From positions 28,988-92,987 of the IMG/VR virus record IMGVR_UViG_3300037258_001195: a stretch of 64,000 bases of DNA. One strand, written 5' to 3'. How positions within the stretch are numbered: position 1 is the stretch's first letter; each line of letters begins with the position of its first letter. Shown here one piece after another: positions 32,847-39,516 of this stretch. Position numbers and translations under genes: made by a program. The notes beneath the pieces were generated by a model. That model did no database searches. It was not told the origin of the DNA and worked only from the letters and a program-made list of their open reading frames with translations. This DNA is from a virus.

Positions 32847-33514
32847 GGGAGTTCCTTCCACTCGATCTTAGACCGCACATAGTTGTTAGCGAGTGATTTC
32901 CAGTCCAGATATTCGGCCGAGGGGAGGACTTTCGGAACGTTGAAGATTCCGTGGAAGCCGAAAGTCGACCTCGGTGCCTCGCGCTCGAAGGAGAATTCGC
33001 TCGCTACGTCCAATGGTGCCCACTGAAATCCTTCGGCCTCTAGGGCGGGTCGATATTCTCGGCAGAGGGTTTCGTCTTCGGGAATGATTGGGGGAAATTT
33101 AGTTGGGTTGTTGGCAAGAAATCGCATCAACTTCGTTGAGCGGAGGCTGAATCCGCCGTTTCCGACATTATGGCTGGTATGCCACGGCCAGGGTGCTCCG
33201 ATATAGTCGTATTGAATCCAACTGGGATTCCAGCGGGTTCCGTCGAGAACGAAGCCGTCGTATTGGATGTGAAGGACGTGGGAAGCTAGCACCCCAATAC
33301 CTGCTGGAGAACTCCATCTAGCACGTTCGACTTCCTCCATTGATCGAATACAATGATAAAAGTTTGTAGTTTCTCCGGTAAAATTTCTGTCAGAGATGCA
33401 AATAATGTCTGCGGGGGTGATTTCCTCTAGTGTTTTATTGATTGCTAATTGGGTTAGCTCGTGCGCCACGCAATCGATGACGAGGACCGCAACATTGGGA
33501 AGGTTCGTCGGCAT
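32843..33514 (-). CDS. DUF5672 family putative glycosyltransferase
   Basis: A 223-residue protein with the DUF5672 signatures QYDYIGAPWPWH, NVGNGGFSLRSTKLM, IPEDETLCREYRP and STFGFHGIF. The family is predicted to be a glycosyltransferase and is often found in surface-polysaccharide loci and giant viruses. It is the first gene of the island and is coupled to the oxygenase by a 4-nt overlap. The 22-nt gap upstream suggests transcription from further back in the leftward operon. Confidence 0.83.
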   Translation of the reverse strand: MPTNLPNVAVLVIDCVAHELTQLAINKTLEEITPADIICISDRNFTGETTNFYHCIRSMEEVERARWSSPAGIGVLASHVLHIQYDGFVLDGTRWNPSWIQYDYIGAPWPWHTSHNVGNGGFSLRSTKLMRFLANNPTKFPPIIPEDETLCREYRPALEAEGFQWAPLDVASEFSFEREAPRSTFGFHGIFNVPKVLPSAEYLDWKSLANNYVRSKIEWKELP

Positions 33515-33536
33515 GTTGGGACTCCGACTGAGGTTG

Positions 33537-34007
33537 TTAGAGGATGATTGGACCCTCGCCGCGCCAAACGTAAAGGGGGTCGGCTGCTAGGAGGGCGAAA
33601 CTGAGCCGAAGGTCTGCTTGTGGCGCGCCAGGCCGTAGGTTCTTGGCGATTACAAGGGCTTTGGTCGGGACATTCAGCGCCTTACGCACGACGGGCTCGT
33701 AGAGATTGCGGATCTTGTCTAGGATTGTGGGAATCCAGGTGAGCTTGACATCGACGACGATCGTATAGGCTTCTTCAATGTCGTGGATGAGGATGTCCGG
33801 GCAACAGGTGCGGGGGATTCCGTCGAAACCTTGATACTCGAACCAAGGGTTGTGTTCGATGGTTAGTCCGCTTTTGATTCCGAACAGGGCCTTGACGACC
33901 TTGCGCTCGTACCGAAGACCGTCCAGAGCCGCAATTTGTCCAACAGGGCGGCTGACTGCCCGATTGGGAATTCGAGTTGCGCTCTGGACGATCATTGGTT
34001 GGACCAT
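33537..34007 (-). CDS. putative PD-(D/E)XK-type nuclease
   Basis: A 156-residue protein. The pattern GLRYERKVVKAL (Glu), TCCPDILI (Asp) and TIVVDVKLTW (D-x-K) has the spacing of a PD-(D/E)XK fold. It may be a DNA-ends nuclease or Holliday junction type enzyme; the sequence alone does not separate these from an inactive relative. The start has GGGGGAAATCAGTT upstream. It lies between the small basic protein gene and the sugar island. Confidence 0.55.
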   Translation of the reverse strand: MVQPMIVQSATRIPNRAVSRPVGQIAALDGLRYERKVVKALFGIKSGLTIEHNPWFEYQGFDGIPRTCCPDILIHDIEEAYTIVVDVKLTWIPTILDKIRNLYEPVVRKALNVPTKALVIAKNLRPGAPQADLRLSFALLAADPLYVWRGEGPIIL

Positions 34008-34037
34008 AACTGATTTCCCCCGAAAATAAAATGTCCT

Positions 34038-34229
34038 TTAGGCAGCTAGACGATGAATTGGGTGGGAGCTAGATTTGTCGTCTGTCTCCCGCCCAGCACG
34101 GACTTGGACCACCTTGGGTTGGGGCACCCTAGGGGCTTTGACGATCTTGTCCTCAATTCGCTCCACGAGCCAAACGGTTGGACGCCGTTCGGTTCGGCCC
34201 CAAGGACCAGGAAGTTTAATTTCAGTCAT
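34038..34229 (-). CDS. small basic protein coupled to TerS-like gene
   Basis: A 63-residue protein, basic and Pro-rich (PGPWGRTERRPTVWLVERIE), overlapping the end of the HTH gene by 8 nt. No domain recognised. The overlap with a good partner gene gives modest support. Confidence 0.5.
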   Translation of the reverse strand: MTEIKLPGPWGRTERRPTVWLVERIEDKIVKAPRVPQPKVVQVRAGRETDDKSSSHPIHRLAA

Positions 34230-34827
34230 CGTCTGGTTCCTTTCTATCTGGGGTTACGTCGATGATTTCCTTCGGGCGAAGGTCCCGAGTTCCAATGTTG
34301 AAGGTGATTTTGGTCGGGATATTCGCGGCGGGCGTTGCGGTTTTCGGCGGCGCGACGGTTCGGTCGAGCGCCATTTGGCTAATCTGGCGCAGCTCTCCTA
34401 GGGGGATTTGCTTTCGCTGTTCGTCATCCTCTAGTCGGTCTCTAATTTCGGCCGACGCGGTTTTTGCGATGTCGATTAGCATGGCGTCGACTTCGACTTT
34501 GGCGTCGATGTTTGCGTCGGCCATCGAGGCTTGGTAGGTGGCTACCAGTTCCGAAAAGGCTGGGTCTTTGCAGAGGTCCGAAACTCGTTGGGGCGTGTAG
34601 CCGGTCAGGAGGGCGACTTCGCGCATCGACTTTCCCGCCGCAACGCCCTGCGCCGCGCGGTGATGTCGACTGTGAAGTCGCTGGATCATCTGGGGTCCGA
34701 TTAATTTTCCGCCGCCGCTCATGGCGAGCGCTGCGAAATCGCCGGGGGTTAGCTCCCGCTCGACCTCCATCATAATCAGACTTCCGGGGCGGCCGCGTTT
34801 GGGAAGGAGATTGGTTGCATTGGACAT
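34222..34827 (-). CDS. HTH protein, small terminase candidate
   Basis: A 201-residue protein. The central segment AAGKSMREVALLTGYTPQRV then SDLCKDPAFSELVATYQ is a helix-turn-helix pattern typical of phage small terminase and related packaging HTH proteins, followed by a helical oligomerisation-like region and a charged tail. ATG 34827 is chosen because AAAGGAGAGT lies just upstream; the frame continues open in the wrong style for 79 codons. It is the first large gene after the control region and lies 5 kb from terL, further than usual, so DNA-binding regulation is an alternative. Confidence 0.65.
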   Translation of the reverse strand: MSNATNLLPKRGRPGSLIMMEVERELTPGDFAALAMSGGGKLIGPQMIQRLHSRHHRAAQGVAAGKSMREVALLTGYTPQRVSDLCKDPAFSELVATYQASMADANIDAKVEVDAMLIDIAKTASAEIRDRLEDDEQRKQIPLGELRQISQMALDRTVAPPKTATPAANIPTKITFNIGTRDLRPKEIIDVTPDRKEPDDD

Positions 34828-34892
34828 TTTTACTCTCCTTTCTAAATGCGGGATGAGGAGGTCTAGATTTTTCGCCGGAGATTGGTTGCATT
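34806..34892. repeat. 16-bp direct repeat around the HTH gene start
   Basis: Identical 16-mers at 34806-34821 and 34877-34892 cover codons 2-7 of the HTH protein and of its leader ORF. The flanking ribosome sites are similar but not identical. Confidence 0.8.
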
Positions 34893-34898
34893 TGTCAT
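34863..34898 (-). CDS. 11-codon leader ORF, duplicate of the TerS start
   Basis: ATG at 34898 with AAGGAG seven bases upstream, reading MTNATNLRRKI then stop. The real gene at 34827 begins MSNATNLLPK, again behind AAGGAG. The 16-mer GGAGATTGGTTGCATT on the plus strand occurs at 34806-34821 and 34877-34892, so the start region is duplicated 71 bases apart. The first copy now encodes only a short peptide and could regulate translation of the second. Confidence 0.55.
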   Translation of the reverse strand: MTNATNLRRKI

Positions 34899-35056
34899 CT
34901 TCGTTCTCCTTCTCAAAAGGGGTTGGTTGGACCGAAGGAACATAAAAGTTGGGAATTTTCTGTGAACGCCTACTACGTTCTCTCACCGGTCCAGGCTTAG
35001 AGGGGACCCTATGACGGGTAGGGGTCGAGAGGAGGTCGCGTGTGGGTTGTGGGCGT

Positions 35057-35123
35057 AGTGACACTACCAGACGGAGAGTGTCACTCGACTGTCACCACGC
35101 GAGAGTTGCGGTAGTGACAGTCG
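35057..35123. repeat. two tandem dyads built on GTGACA
   Basis: AGTGACACT at 35057-35065 pairs with AGTGTCACT at 35077-35085 (9 bp). CGACTGTCAC at 35086-35095 pairs with GTGACAGTCG at 35114-35123 (10 bp). All four arms share the core GTGACA. They could be protein-binding half-sites or RNA hairpins in a leader. Confidence 0.7.
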
Positions 35124-35130
35124 AAAGAAA

Positions 35131-35154
35131 GAGTAGGGGATTGCTCCCCTACTC
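35131..35154 (-). terminator. intrinsic terminator after the 192-aa gene
   Basis: GAGTAGGGGA pairs with TCCCCTACTC over a TTGC loop, a 10-bp stem. On the minus strand it is followed by TTTCTTTC. It lies 9 bases after the stop of the leftward gene ending at 35164, so it likely ends that transcript. Confidence 0.75.
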
Positions 35155-35163
35155 GCACGAGGG

Positions 35164-35742
35164 TTAGAGGTCCAGCGCGGCTGAGGTATCAGCGCTCTTG
35201 GCAACCCGCTTCTTCTTATCGGAAACGGGGCGGTTCGCGGAGGCCGCGATACCGGCGGTCACGAATTCCATGAACTTCCCGTCGTGGTGCTTGGCGATGG
35301 TGGCATCGATGATGGCTTGGTGGGCTTTCTTCGCAACGTCGTCGGATTTGGGATCGAGCGGGCGACGCTCGTTCACCATGTCCGCAACGGTGCTCGCGTA
35401 GTGGCGCTCAAAGGCGTCATTGCTGTTGGCGCCGGGGATACCCTCGCCAGCGGCCATTGCCTTATCGACCGTGGCCTGGACGTTCCCTTCGCCGTTCTGG
35501 ACGATCCTGTTCTGAACCATCTGGAGAACGCTCTGCGCGACGAAGGGGCGGATCGCCTCCGCGAGCGAACCAAAGCCGACGAGAGCGGGAACCGAGCAGA
35601 GAATACCGTTCGCGCCGACCCAAACCTTGCCGTCGTGGATGCGGTACTTGCGGGCGGAACAAGCGGAAAGCCAAGCGTCGTTGTCGGGATTGGTCTCGGC
35701 CTTGGAAAGCCGCTCGACGTTTTCGTGTGCCGTGTTTGCCAT
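35164..35742 (-). CDS. hypothetical protein with LDL-type C-terminus
   Basis: A 192-residue helical protein, the first leftward gene next to the control region and followed by its own terminator, so it is probably a separate, early or strongly controlled transcript. The last 25 residues are a basic linker (SDKKKRVAKSADTSAALDL), ending in A-A-L-D-L. Similar C-termini occur on at least four rightward genes (see findings). No domain recognised; residues 27-60 include two Cys (SACSARK and ILCSVPAL). Confidence 0.75.
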   Translation of the reverse strand: MANTAHENVERLSKAETNPDNDAWLSACSARKYRIHDGKVWVGANGILCSVPALVGFGSLAEAIRPFVAQSVLQMVQNRIVQNGEGNVQATVDKAMAAGEGIPGANSNDAFERHYASTVADMVNERRPLDPKSDDVAKKAHQAIIDATIAKHHDGKFMEFVTAGIAASANRPVSDKKKRVAKSADTSAALDL

Positions 35743-35849
35743 TTGAGTTGCCTCATAGGAGAGTTAGGAAAAGACAAACGCGGAAAGGATTGCCGAGTCC
35801 CGCAAAAGCACGAATGCTAATTGCAAGCTCGGCGTCGGGTTCTGTCCCG

Positions 35850-35876
35850 CCTATCGATGTTCCGCCCATCGATAGG
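35850..35876. repeat. 10-bp hairpin
   Basis: CCTATCGATG and CATCGATAGG form a perfect stem with a 7-base loop. No T tract follows on the minus strand, so it would more likely act as a leader structure or operator for the leftward 192-residue gene. Confidence 0.65.
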
Positions 35877-35969
35877 AAATGTGTTGTTGATCCTTGGCCC
35901 TGGCGCGGCTGGTTACGGCTCCGGGGGCTGCTGGTTGCGTTCTATCCGTGTACGGAAAGCCTACATAGG

Positions 35970-36070
35970 CCGCTTGCGCGGTAGCGGAATTGAACCGCCG
36001 TAGGGAGAACGCTCCTATTGCTCGCGAGAGGCTTGGGCCTCTCGGTGGCGCAAGCGGTTTAACCAACCGC
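35970..36070 (-). ncRNA. tRNA-like cloverleaf candidate (not a normal tRNA)
   Basis: Read on the minus strand, CCGCTTGCGC (36057 to 36048) pairs with GCGCAAGCGG (35979 to 35970), enclosing three hairpins: CGAGAGGC-CCAA-GCCTCTCG, a TAGG...CCTA stem, and GCGG-TTCAATT-CCGC, which has the exact loop of a tRNA T arm. Upstream, GCGGTTGGTTAAACCGC looks like a D arm. No anticodon loop with U33 can be placed and the junction spacing is wrong, so it is not a canonical tRNA. It could be a decayed tRNA or a structured leader RNA. A TATTAT box lies upstream at 36093-36098. Confidence 0.35.
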
Positions 36071-36288
36071 CTCGTTAACTAACCACAACCCCATAATACA
36101 CGATCCCGCGCGTGGTGCGAGAAAAATCGACCGTGATTTGGAGGAGATTTGTAACAATCTCGACCCTCGCGTAGGCGCGCGTGAAGCGGACTAAAGCGGA
36201 GCGAGGTCGGCGGGTTGTATGTCGCAGCCATCGCGAGGGTTGGGCATACAACACGCGCACGTCAACCCTCTCCCGCCCGCGCGCGAGT

Positions 36289-36376
36289 AATAGCCCGCGA
36301 TTTCCCAAGCAATAGCGCGTGATTTCCGCGTTGCGGACCAAATAATAGCGCGCGGGTTGGACAATAGCGAAAATCG
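36289..36376. repeat. four AATAGC iteron-like repeats
   Basis: AATAGCCCGCGATTTCC (36289-36305), AATAGCGCGTGATTTCC (36311-36327), AATAGCGCGCGGGTTGG (36344-36360) and AATAGCGAAAATCG (36363-36376) are in the same direction, at spacings of 22, 33 and 19. The first two share 15 of 17 bases. This arrangement fits binding sites for an initiator or regulator. Confidence 0.65.
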
Positions 36377-36401
36377 TTACTGTTGCCATTCAAGATATAA
36401 G

Positions 36402-36649
36402 GTATGATAGCGTATGGAATAACGTATGGGTTACACCCGGTAGGTATATGCATGTACCCTGTAACGTTAACAATGAACATTTGGTCGAGATTATTCATGT
36501 TACAGAATAAAAAGTCCCCCTAGAAAAAATTAGACCCCGAAAAAAATTTTCGGTTGGGGTCTAATTTTCAAGAGGCATACAATAGTAACCTTATCACCGT
36601 TCACCTTACACCATATCTACACCACCTGTAACACATACGCTATCATACA
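36402..36649. repeat. 15-bp inverted repeat flanking the central terminator
   Basis: GTATGATAGCGTATG (36402-36416) is the exact reverse complement of CATACGCTATCATAC (36635-36649). The arms lie roughly evenly on the two sides of the bidirectional terminator. A near-palindrome GGTATATGCATGTACC (36443-36458) and TAACGTTA (36462-36469) lie inside. Such arms may be operators for one protein at two divergent promoters. Confidence 0.7.
36526..36568. terminator. bidirectional intrinsic terminator
   Basis: AAAATTAGACCCC (36526-36538) pairs perfectly with GGGGTCTAATTTT (36556-36568), and the loop adds GAAAA/TTTTC. T-rich ends occur on both strands. It would stop transcription entering the control region from either side and insulates the two arms. 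Confidence 0.75.
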
Positions 36650-36771
36650 CCTTCACCCATACGCCTACCCCAACGCCTACCATAACGCCAACGTTATCAA
36701 TCCAACGCCCCCGCGCGAATTTTCAGGTCGAAACACCAAACCCGACAAACCCCAAAACCAAGGAGCCAATC

Positions 36772-37437
36772 ATGCGAAACATCTTAAATCAAGAGCGGGT
36801 GTTAGTCCTAACTTCCGCCGGACTACGAATCCTAGACTCCTACCAACGTATAGAAAGCGCAATACAAGCATTCCGCGCTGCCGATGTCGACAGCGTATCA
36901 ACAGACGAACTATTGCACCTGCTCTCAATATACCGCCCAACCCTCGCGGATTGTCGCGCCCTTGTGAAAGAACACGATCATTTTACAATACACCAGAAAG
37001 CAAATCTGCGCACCCGCAAGGCAATGGCAAAATCTCGCCGCATTGCAAAAGGCATTTACGATTCCGAAGGAGAGCTACTAGAAGACGAAATCAGCGGCTT
37101 CTCAATAACCCTAGACTCACAAGCGAAGGCAATAATGACGGCGCCACTATCACGACAAGCTAAGAAAGAGGAGGAGAAATCCTTAATCCCCGAAACCGAG
37201 GATGGTTGGACCCTACCTCCCGCCGAAACCAGAACCATCGGCGATTATCATGAACTCCTACGCCGAGTCCACGGCGCAATATCAGTCTTCAAAATCACCA
37301 TCCACGAAACCTTCATCGCAAACGACCCGACAATAACCCCCGAGCAAACCCTGGAGGAGATAATCCCTGAGCTAGTCGAACAAGACTATCTCATGAAGAC
37401 GAACTACGAAAGCGCCTTTAGGATTATTGATAGATAA
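36772..37437 (+). CDS. first rightward gene, hypothetical
   Basis: A 221-residue protein, mostly helical and charged, with a clear ribosome site (AAGGAGCCAATC) before ATG. It contains HFTIHQKANLRTRKAMAKSR in the middle and an acidic C-terminal half. It is the first gene of the rightward arm, about 120 bases after the inverted repeat, so it is likely the earliest expressed. No family recognised; roles of first early genes are often in host takeover, but that is not shown here. Confidence 0.75.
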   Translation: MRNILNQERVLVLTSAGLRILDSYQRIESAIQAFRAADVDSVSTDELLHLLSIYRPTLADCRALVKEHDHFTIHQKANLRTRKAMAKSRRIAKGIYDSEGELLEDEISGFSITLDSQAKAIMTAPLSRQAKKEEEKSLIPETEDGWTLPPAETRTIGDYHELLRRVHGAISVFKITIHETFIANDPTITPEQTLEEIIPELVEQDYLMKTNYESAFRIIDR

Positions 37438-37456
37438 GATGTCAGGAACCTCCCCA

Positions 37457-37747
37457 ATGACAATCTTCACCTTTCCCTATGGAACAATCCTTGACAAAAC
37501 TCGAAACCAATGTGGAACAATACTAGAATGTCAACTCTACTACACAGACAATTGTCCCCTCTACTACACCCAAGCACATATAACATTCCGACGAATTCGA
37601 GTCCGGGCTGGAATCACAATCCCCAGCACATTTACAGTAGACTTTCTCATTAGAGATGAAAGAAACTTTCGCTTTCATTTCTGTAGACTAGATAAGAAAA
37701 ATGAAATTGTCTGTTTAAACTCAATTCCCGCCTATTGTAGGACATAA
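37457..37747 (+). CDS. hypothetical protein, AT-rich
   Basis: A 96-residue protein, rich in Tyr, Phe, Cys and Thr (LECQLYYTDNCPLYY), mainly beta in appearance. ATG 37457 has AGGA nine bases upstream; earlier in-frame starts at 37439 and 37427 are possible. Codon use is richer in A and T than that of its neighbours, which hints at a separate origin. Function unknown. Confidence 0.55.
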   Translation: MTIFTFPYGTILDKTRNQCGTILECQLYYTDNCPLYYTQAHITFRRIRVRAGITIPSTFTVDFLIRDERNFRFHFCRLDKKNEIVCLNSIPAYCRT

Positions 37748-37890
37748 GGAGTAATTCACACCACAGGGAGTGTGCTATGCACTACACGCATAGCTATACC
37801 CCCATAAAAGCATAGCACCTGGTATGCCGCTTAGCATACAATGGGCTCGCGGAAGTCCGCCTGCACCACGCATCGGACCAAAAGGAAGGA
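37748..37890. promoter_or_regulatory. leader with competing hairpins
   Basis: GTGCTATGC (37772-37780) can pair with GCATAGC (37788-37794) or with GCATAGCAC (37810-37818), giving two mutually exclusive hairpins. A TTGTATGCT copy (minus strand, 37833-37841) follows. This could be an attenuator or operator for the genes starting at 37891. Confidence 0.45.
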
Positions 37891-38109
37891 ATGGCAATGG
37901 CCGTCAGAGTCGACAAATATAGCCCCAAGAGTCTTGCTGAATATGAAAAATACGGTCCCCAACGTCACGCGCGTTGGGCAGCAATGACACGTCAGCTTTT
38001 AGTACTCGCATGGGTGAATATGTATTACGGTACTGCCGAAGTTGTCTATTTCTTCAACGGCACATCGGCAGTGCGTCCGAAATACGGCAAGGATGGGGAG
38101 AGACTCTAA
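37891..38109 (+). CDS. small hypothetical protein
   Basis: A 72-residue protein behind AAGGAAGGA. It contains a short hydrophobic-aromatic stretch (LLVLAWVNMYYGTAEVVYFF) that might associate with membranes, between basic ends. Its stop overlaps the start of the next gene as TAATG. No family recognised. Confidence 0.6.
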   Translation: MAMAVRVDKYSPKSLAEYEKYGPQRHARWAAMTRQLLVLAWVNMYYGTAEVVYFFNGTSAVRPKYGKDGERL

Positions 38110-38711
38110 TGGCCGTCGCCCAGATCATCCTCTTCCTCGATTCCGCCGGCACCATCCGCGCCGAAATGCCCGGACAAAATGGCAATCGGCAAAAAGTCGA
38201 ACTAAACTATGACTTCGCAACGCGAAACCCCGAAATCACGGCGTTGTTGCGGGACGAGCTTGATCGGCAAACCCGTCTCGCGGAAAAGATGGCGGACCTA
38301 AAAGCCCGCAACGCAGAAATTCGCGCAGCCGACGGGGCGATGGACCAAGTTGCATTGCGCCGCGCCCAACTAGCTGAAGACGCGCGCCGATGTCAGGAAT
38401 GGCTAGCATCGCTCGCTCCCGGTCGCAGGAAGATAGAAGAAGACAAACTAGATAAAAAACTCAAAGCGGCGGTCGATCGGGCAAATTCTGTCGCAAAAGG
38501 TCTCTATCACTACGTGGTCGAAAATCATGGCATTACGCTCGCCAAGCGCGTCATCCCTAACGCCGCGCGCCGACCGGGGAAGAAAATCTTAATCTCAACC
38601 ACAAATGGAATGAAAGAATTCTCGCCCCGTAAAGACGAAATCATCGAGACCAAATCCCCACGCGCGAAGCGAGTTGGCCCAATCGACCTTACTCTCGCAA
38701 TCGACCTCTAG
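38109..38711 (+). CDS. coiled-coil protein with DLTLAIDL C-terminus
   Basis: A 200-residue protein starting at ATG 38109 (TAATG with the previous gene), rather than at the longer frame. The middle is a long charged coiled coil (RAADGAMDQVALRRAQLAED). A basic Pro-containing linker (SPRAKRVGP) then leads to the C-terminal peptide IDLTLAIDL. The same linker-plus-peptide layout recurs in other genes here. Its role is unknown; the tail suggests docking onto a common partner. Confidence 0.7.
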   Translation: MAVAQIILFLDSAGTIRAEMPGQNGNRQKVELNYDFATRNPEITALLRDELDRQTRLAEKMADLKARNAEIRAADGAMDQVALRRAQLAEDARRCQEWLASLAPGRRKIEEDKLDKKLKAAVDRANSVAKGLYHYVVENHGITLAKRVIPNAARRPGKKILISTTNGMKEFSPRKDEIIETKSPRAKRVGPIDLTLAIDL

Positions 38712-38765
38712 CGAGCCCTTGCGAGGTCGGAATCAATCCCGAATCAGTCAACAGGACATCCCCAA

Positions 38766-39020
38766 ATGGACCCACAATCTTCCGGCGAACTAATCACATT
38801 CGTCGTGGCGCTGTATTTCATCCCCTCGATCATTGCCTTCGTGCGGGACGCAAAGAACAAAGCTGCAATCATTGTCCTAAACATCCTCACCGGCTGGACT
38901 CTTCTCGGCTGGTTAATCGCTCTGATTTGGTCCCTCGCAGCAGAGAAACGTAACGCGATGCGTCAGCTACGATCCGTCCCGAATCACTCATGTCCCACTT
39001 GCGGCGCAAAGCTAGTTTAG
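38766..39020 (+). CDS. superinfection immunity-like membrane protein
   Basis: An 84-residue protein with two membrane spans and the pattern ALYFIPSIIAFVRDAKNKAA ... ILTGWTLLGWLIALIWSLA, which matches the superinfection immunity (Imm_superinfect) family of phage and bacterial inner-membrane proteins. In T4, Imm blocks entry of further phage DNA. A short C-terminal zinc-knuckle half (CPTCGAKLV) follows. Sequence match is strong; whether it blocks superinfection here is inferred. Confidence 0.8.
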   Translation: MDPQSSGELITFVVALYFIPSIIAFVRDAKNKAAIIVLNILTGWTLLGWLIALIWSLAAEKRNAMRQLRSVPNHSCPTCGAKLV

Positions 39021-39046
39021 ACCCCTAAAGGGAAGGAACCTGACTT

Positions 39047-39271
39047 ATGACCTTATATCAATTCCTAAACGGCACTCGTATTCTCTGGAACATCGGCGCT
39101 GACGAGTATCTATCTTGCATCAATCAAGAGGACCGAGATTATTTCGGGGATACTAAATTATGGAAAACGTTCCAGCAAGCTCCGCATAGAACATTCTCAG
39201 GTCTTCCTGACCAAGATCAACAACGAATCTTTACTTTAATCGAACGCCGCAACGCAAAAGTTGGACTCTAA
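39047..39271 (+). CDS. small hypothetical protein
   Basis: A 74-residue acidic helical protein (ADEYLSCINQEDRDYFGDTK), preceded by AAGGAACC. It is tightly packed between other small early genes. No domain recognised. Confidence 0.6.
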   Translation: MTLYQFLNGTRILWNIGADEYLSCINQEDRDYFGDTKLWKTFQQAPHRTFSGLPDQDQQRIFTLIERRNAKVGL

Positions 39272-39289
39272 AAGAACAAGGCCACCCCC

Positions 39290-39514
39290 ATGTCCCAGTT
39301 CTCCCGCACCGATTACCTTTGGCTCGCCGATGCGTGGGCTGAAATAATCGCCAGCGAACCCCTAGCGACGGATCGCGCGGTTCTTGTCGAGGCGGCAGAG
39401 CGGTTCGCGGCTCTGCTGTCTCAGCAATCACCGACCGGATTTAACCCAAACCAATTCCTCGTAAACGTCACAATCGCATCCCGCAAGCGAAACCACTTAC
39501 CGGAAAGGACATAG
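39290..39514 (+). CDS. small hypothetical protein
   Basis: A 74-residue helical protein beginning MSQFSRTDYLWLADAWAEII, 18 bases after the previous gene and 2 bases before the CobS-like gene. It is probably cotranslated with that ATPase. This type of short helical protein upstream of a phage CobS homologue is common, but I cannot name a family. Confidence 0.6.
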   Translation: MSQFSRTDYLWLADAWAEIIASEPLATDRAVLVEAAERFAALLSQQSPTGFNPNQFLVNVTIASRKRNHLPERT

Positions 39515-39516
39515 CA

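Larger units (their letters stand above)
34899..35163. other. non-coding stretch with dyads and a terminator
   Basis: A 265-base interval between two leftward genes. It holds two tandem dyads (35057-35085 and 35086-35123) and an intrinsic terminator (35131-35154). The rest, 34899-35056, has no clear coding frame; a promoter for the HTH gene operon is expected here but I cannot point to one with certainty. Confidence 0.6.
35743..36771. promoter_or_regulatory. divergent control region, non-coding
   Basis: About 1.03 kb between the leftward and rightward arms, with no plausible gene. From left to right it has a 10-bp hairpin (35850-35876), a tRNA-like structured element (35970-36070), a GC-rich part with a TTGTATG dyad (36214-36252), four AATAGC iteron-like repeats (36289-36376), a 15-bp inverted repeat pair (36402-36416 and 36635-36649) and a long bidirectional hairpin terminator (36526-36568). 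The rightward transcript probably begins between 36570 and 36760. A replication origin is also possible here. Confidence 0.7.

Noticed and set aside
35970-36070. Calling a normal tRNA gene
   Set aside because: T-arm and D-arm-like hairpins exist, but no anticodon arm with U33 and no proper acceptor spacing can be drawn.
36075-36498. Frames of 104 and 78 residues in the control region
   Set aside because: Built from AATAGC repeats and GC-rich dyads, with no ribosome site; they look like repeats read as protein.
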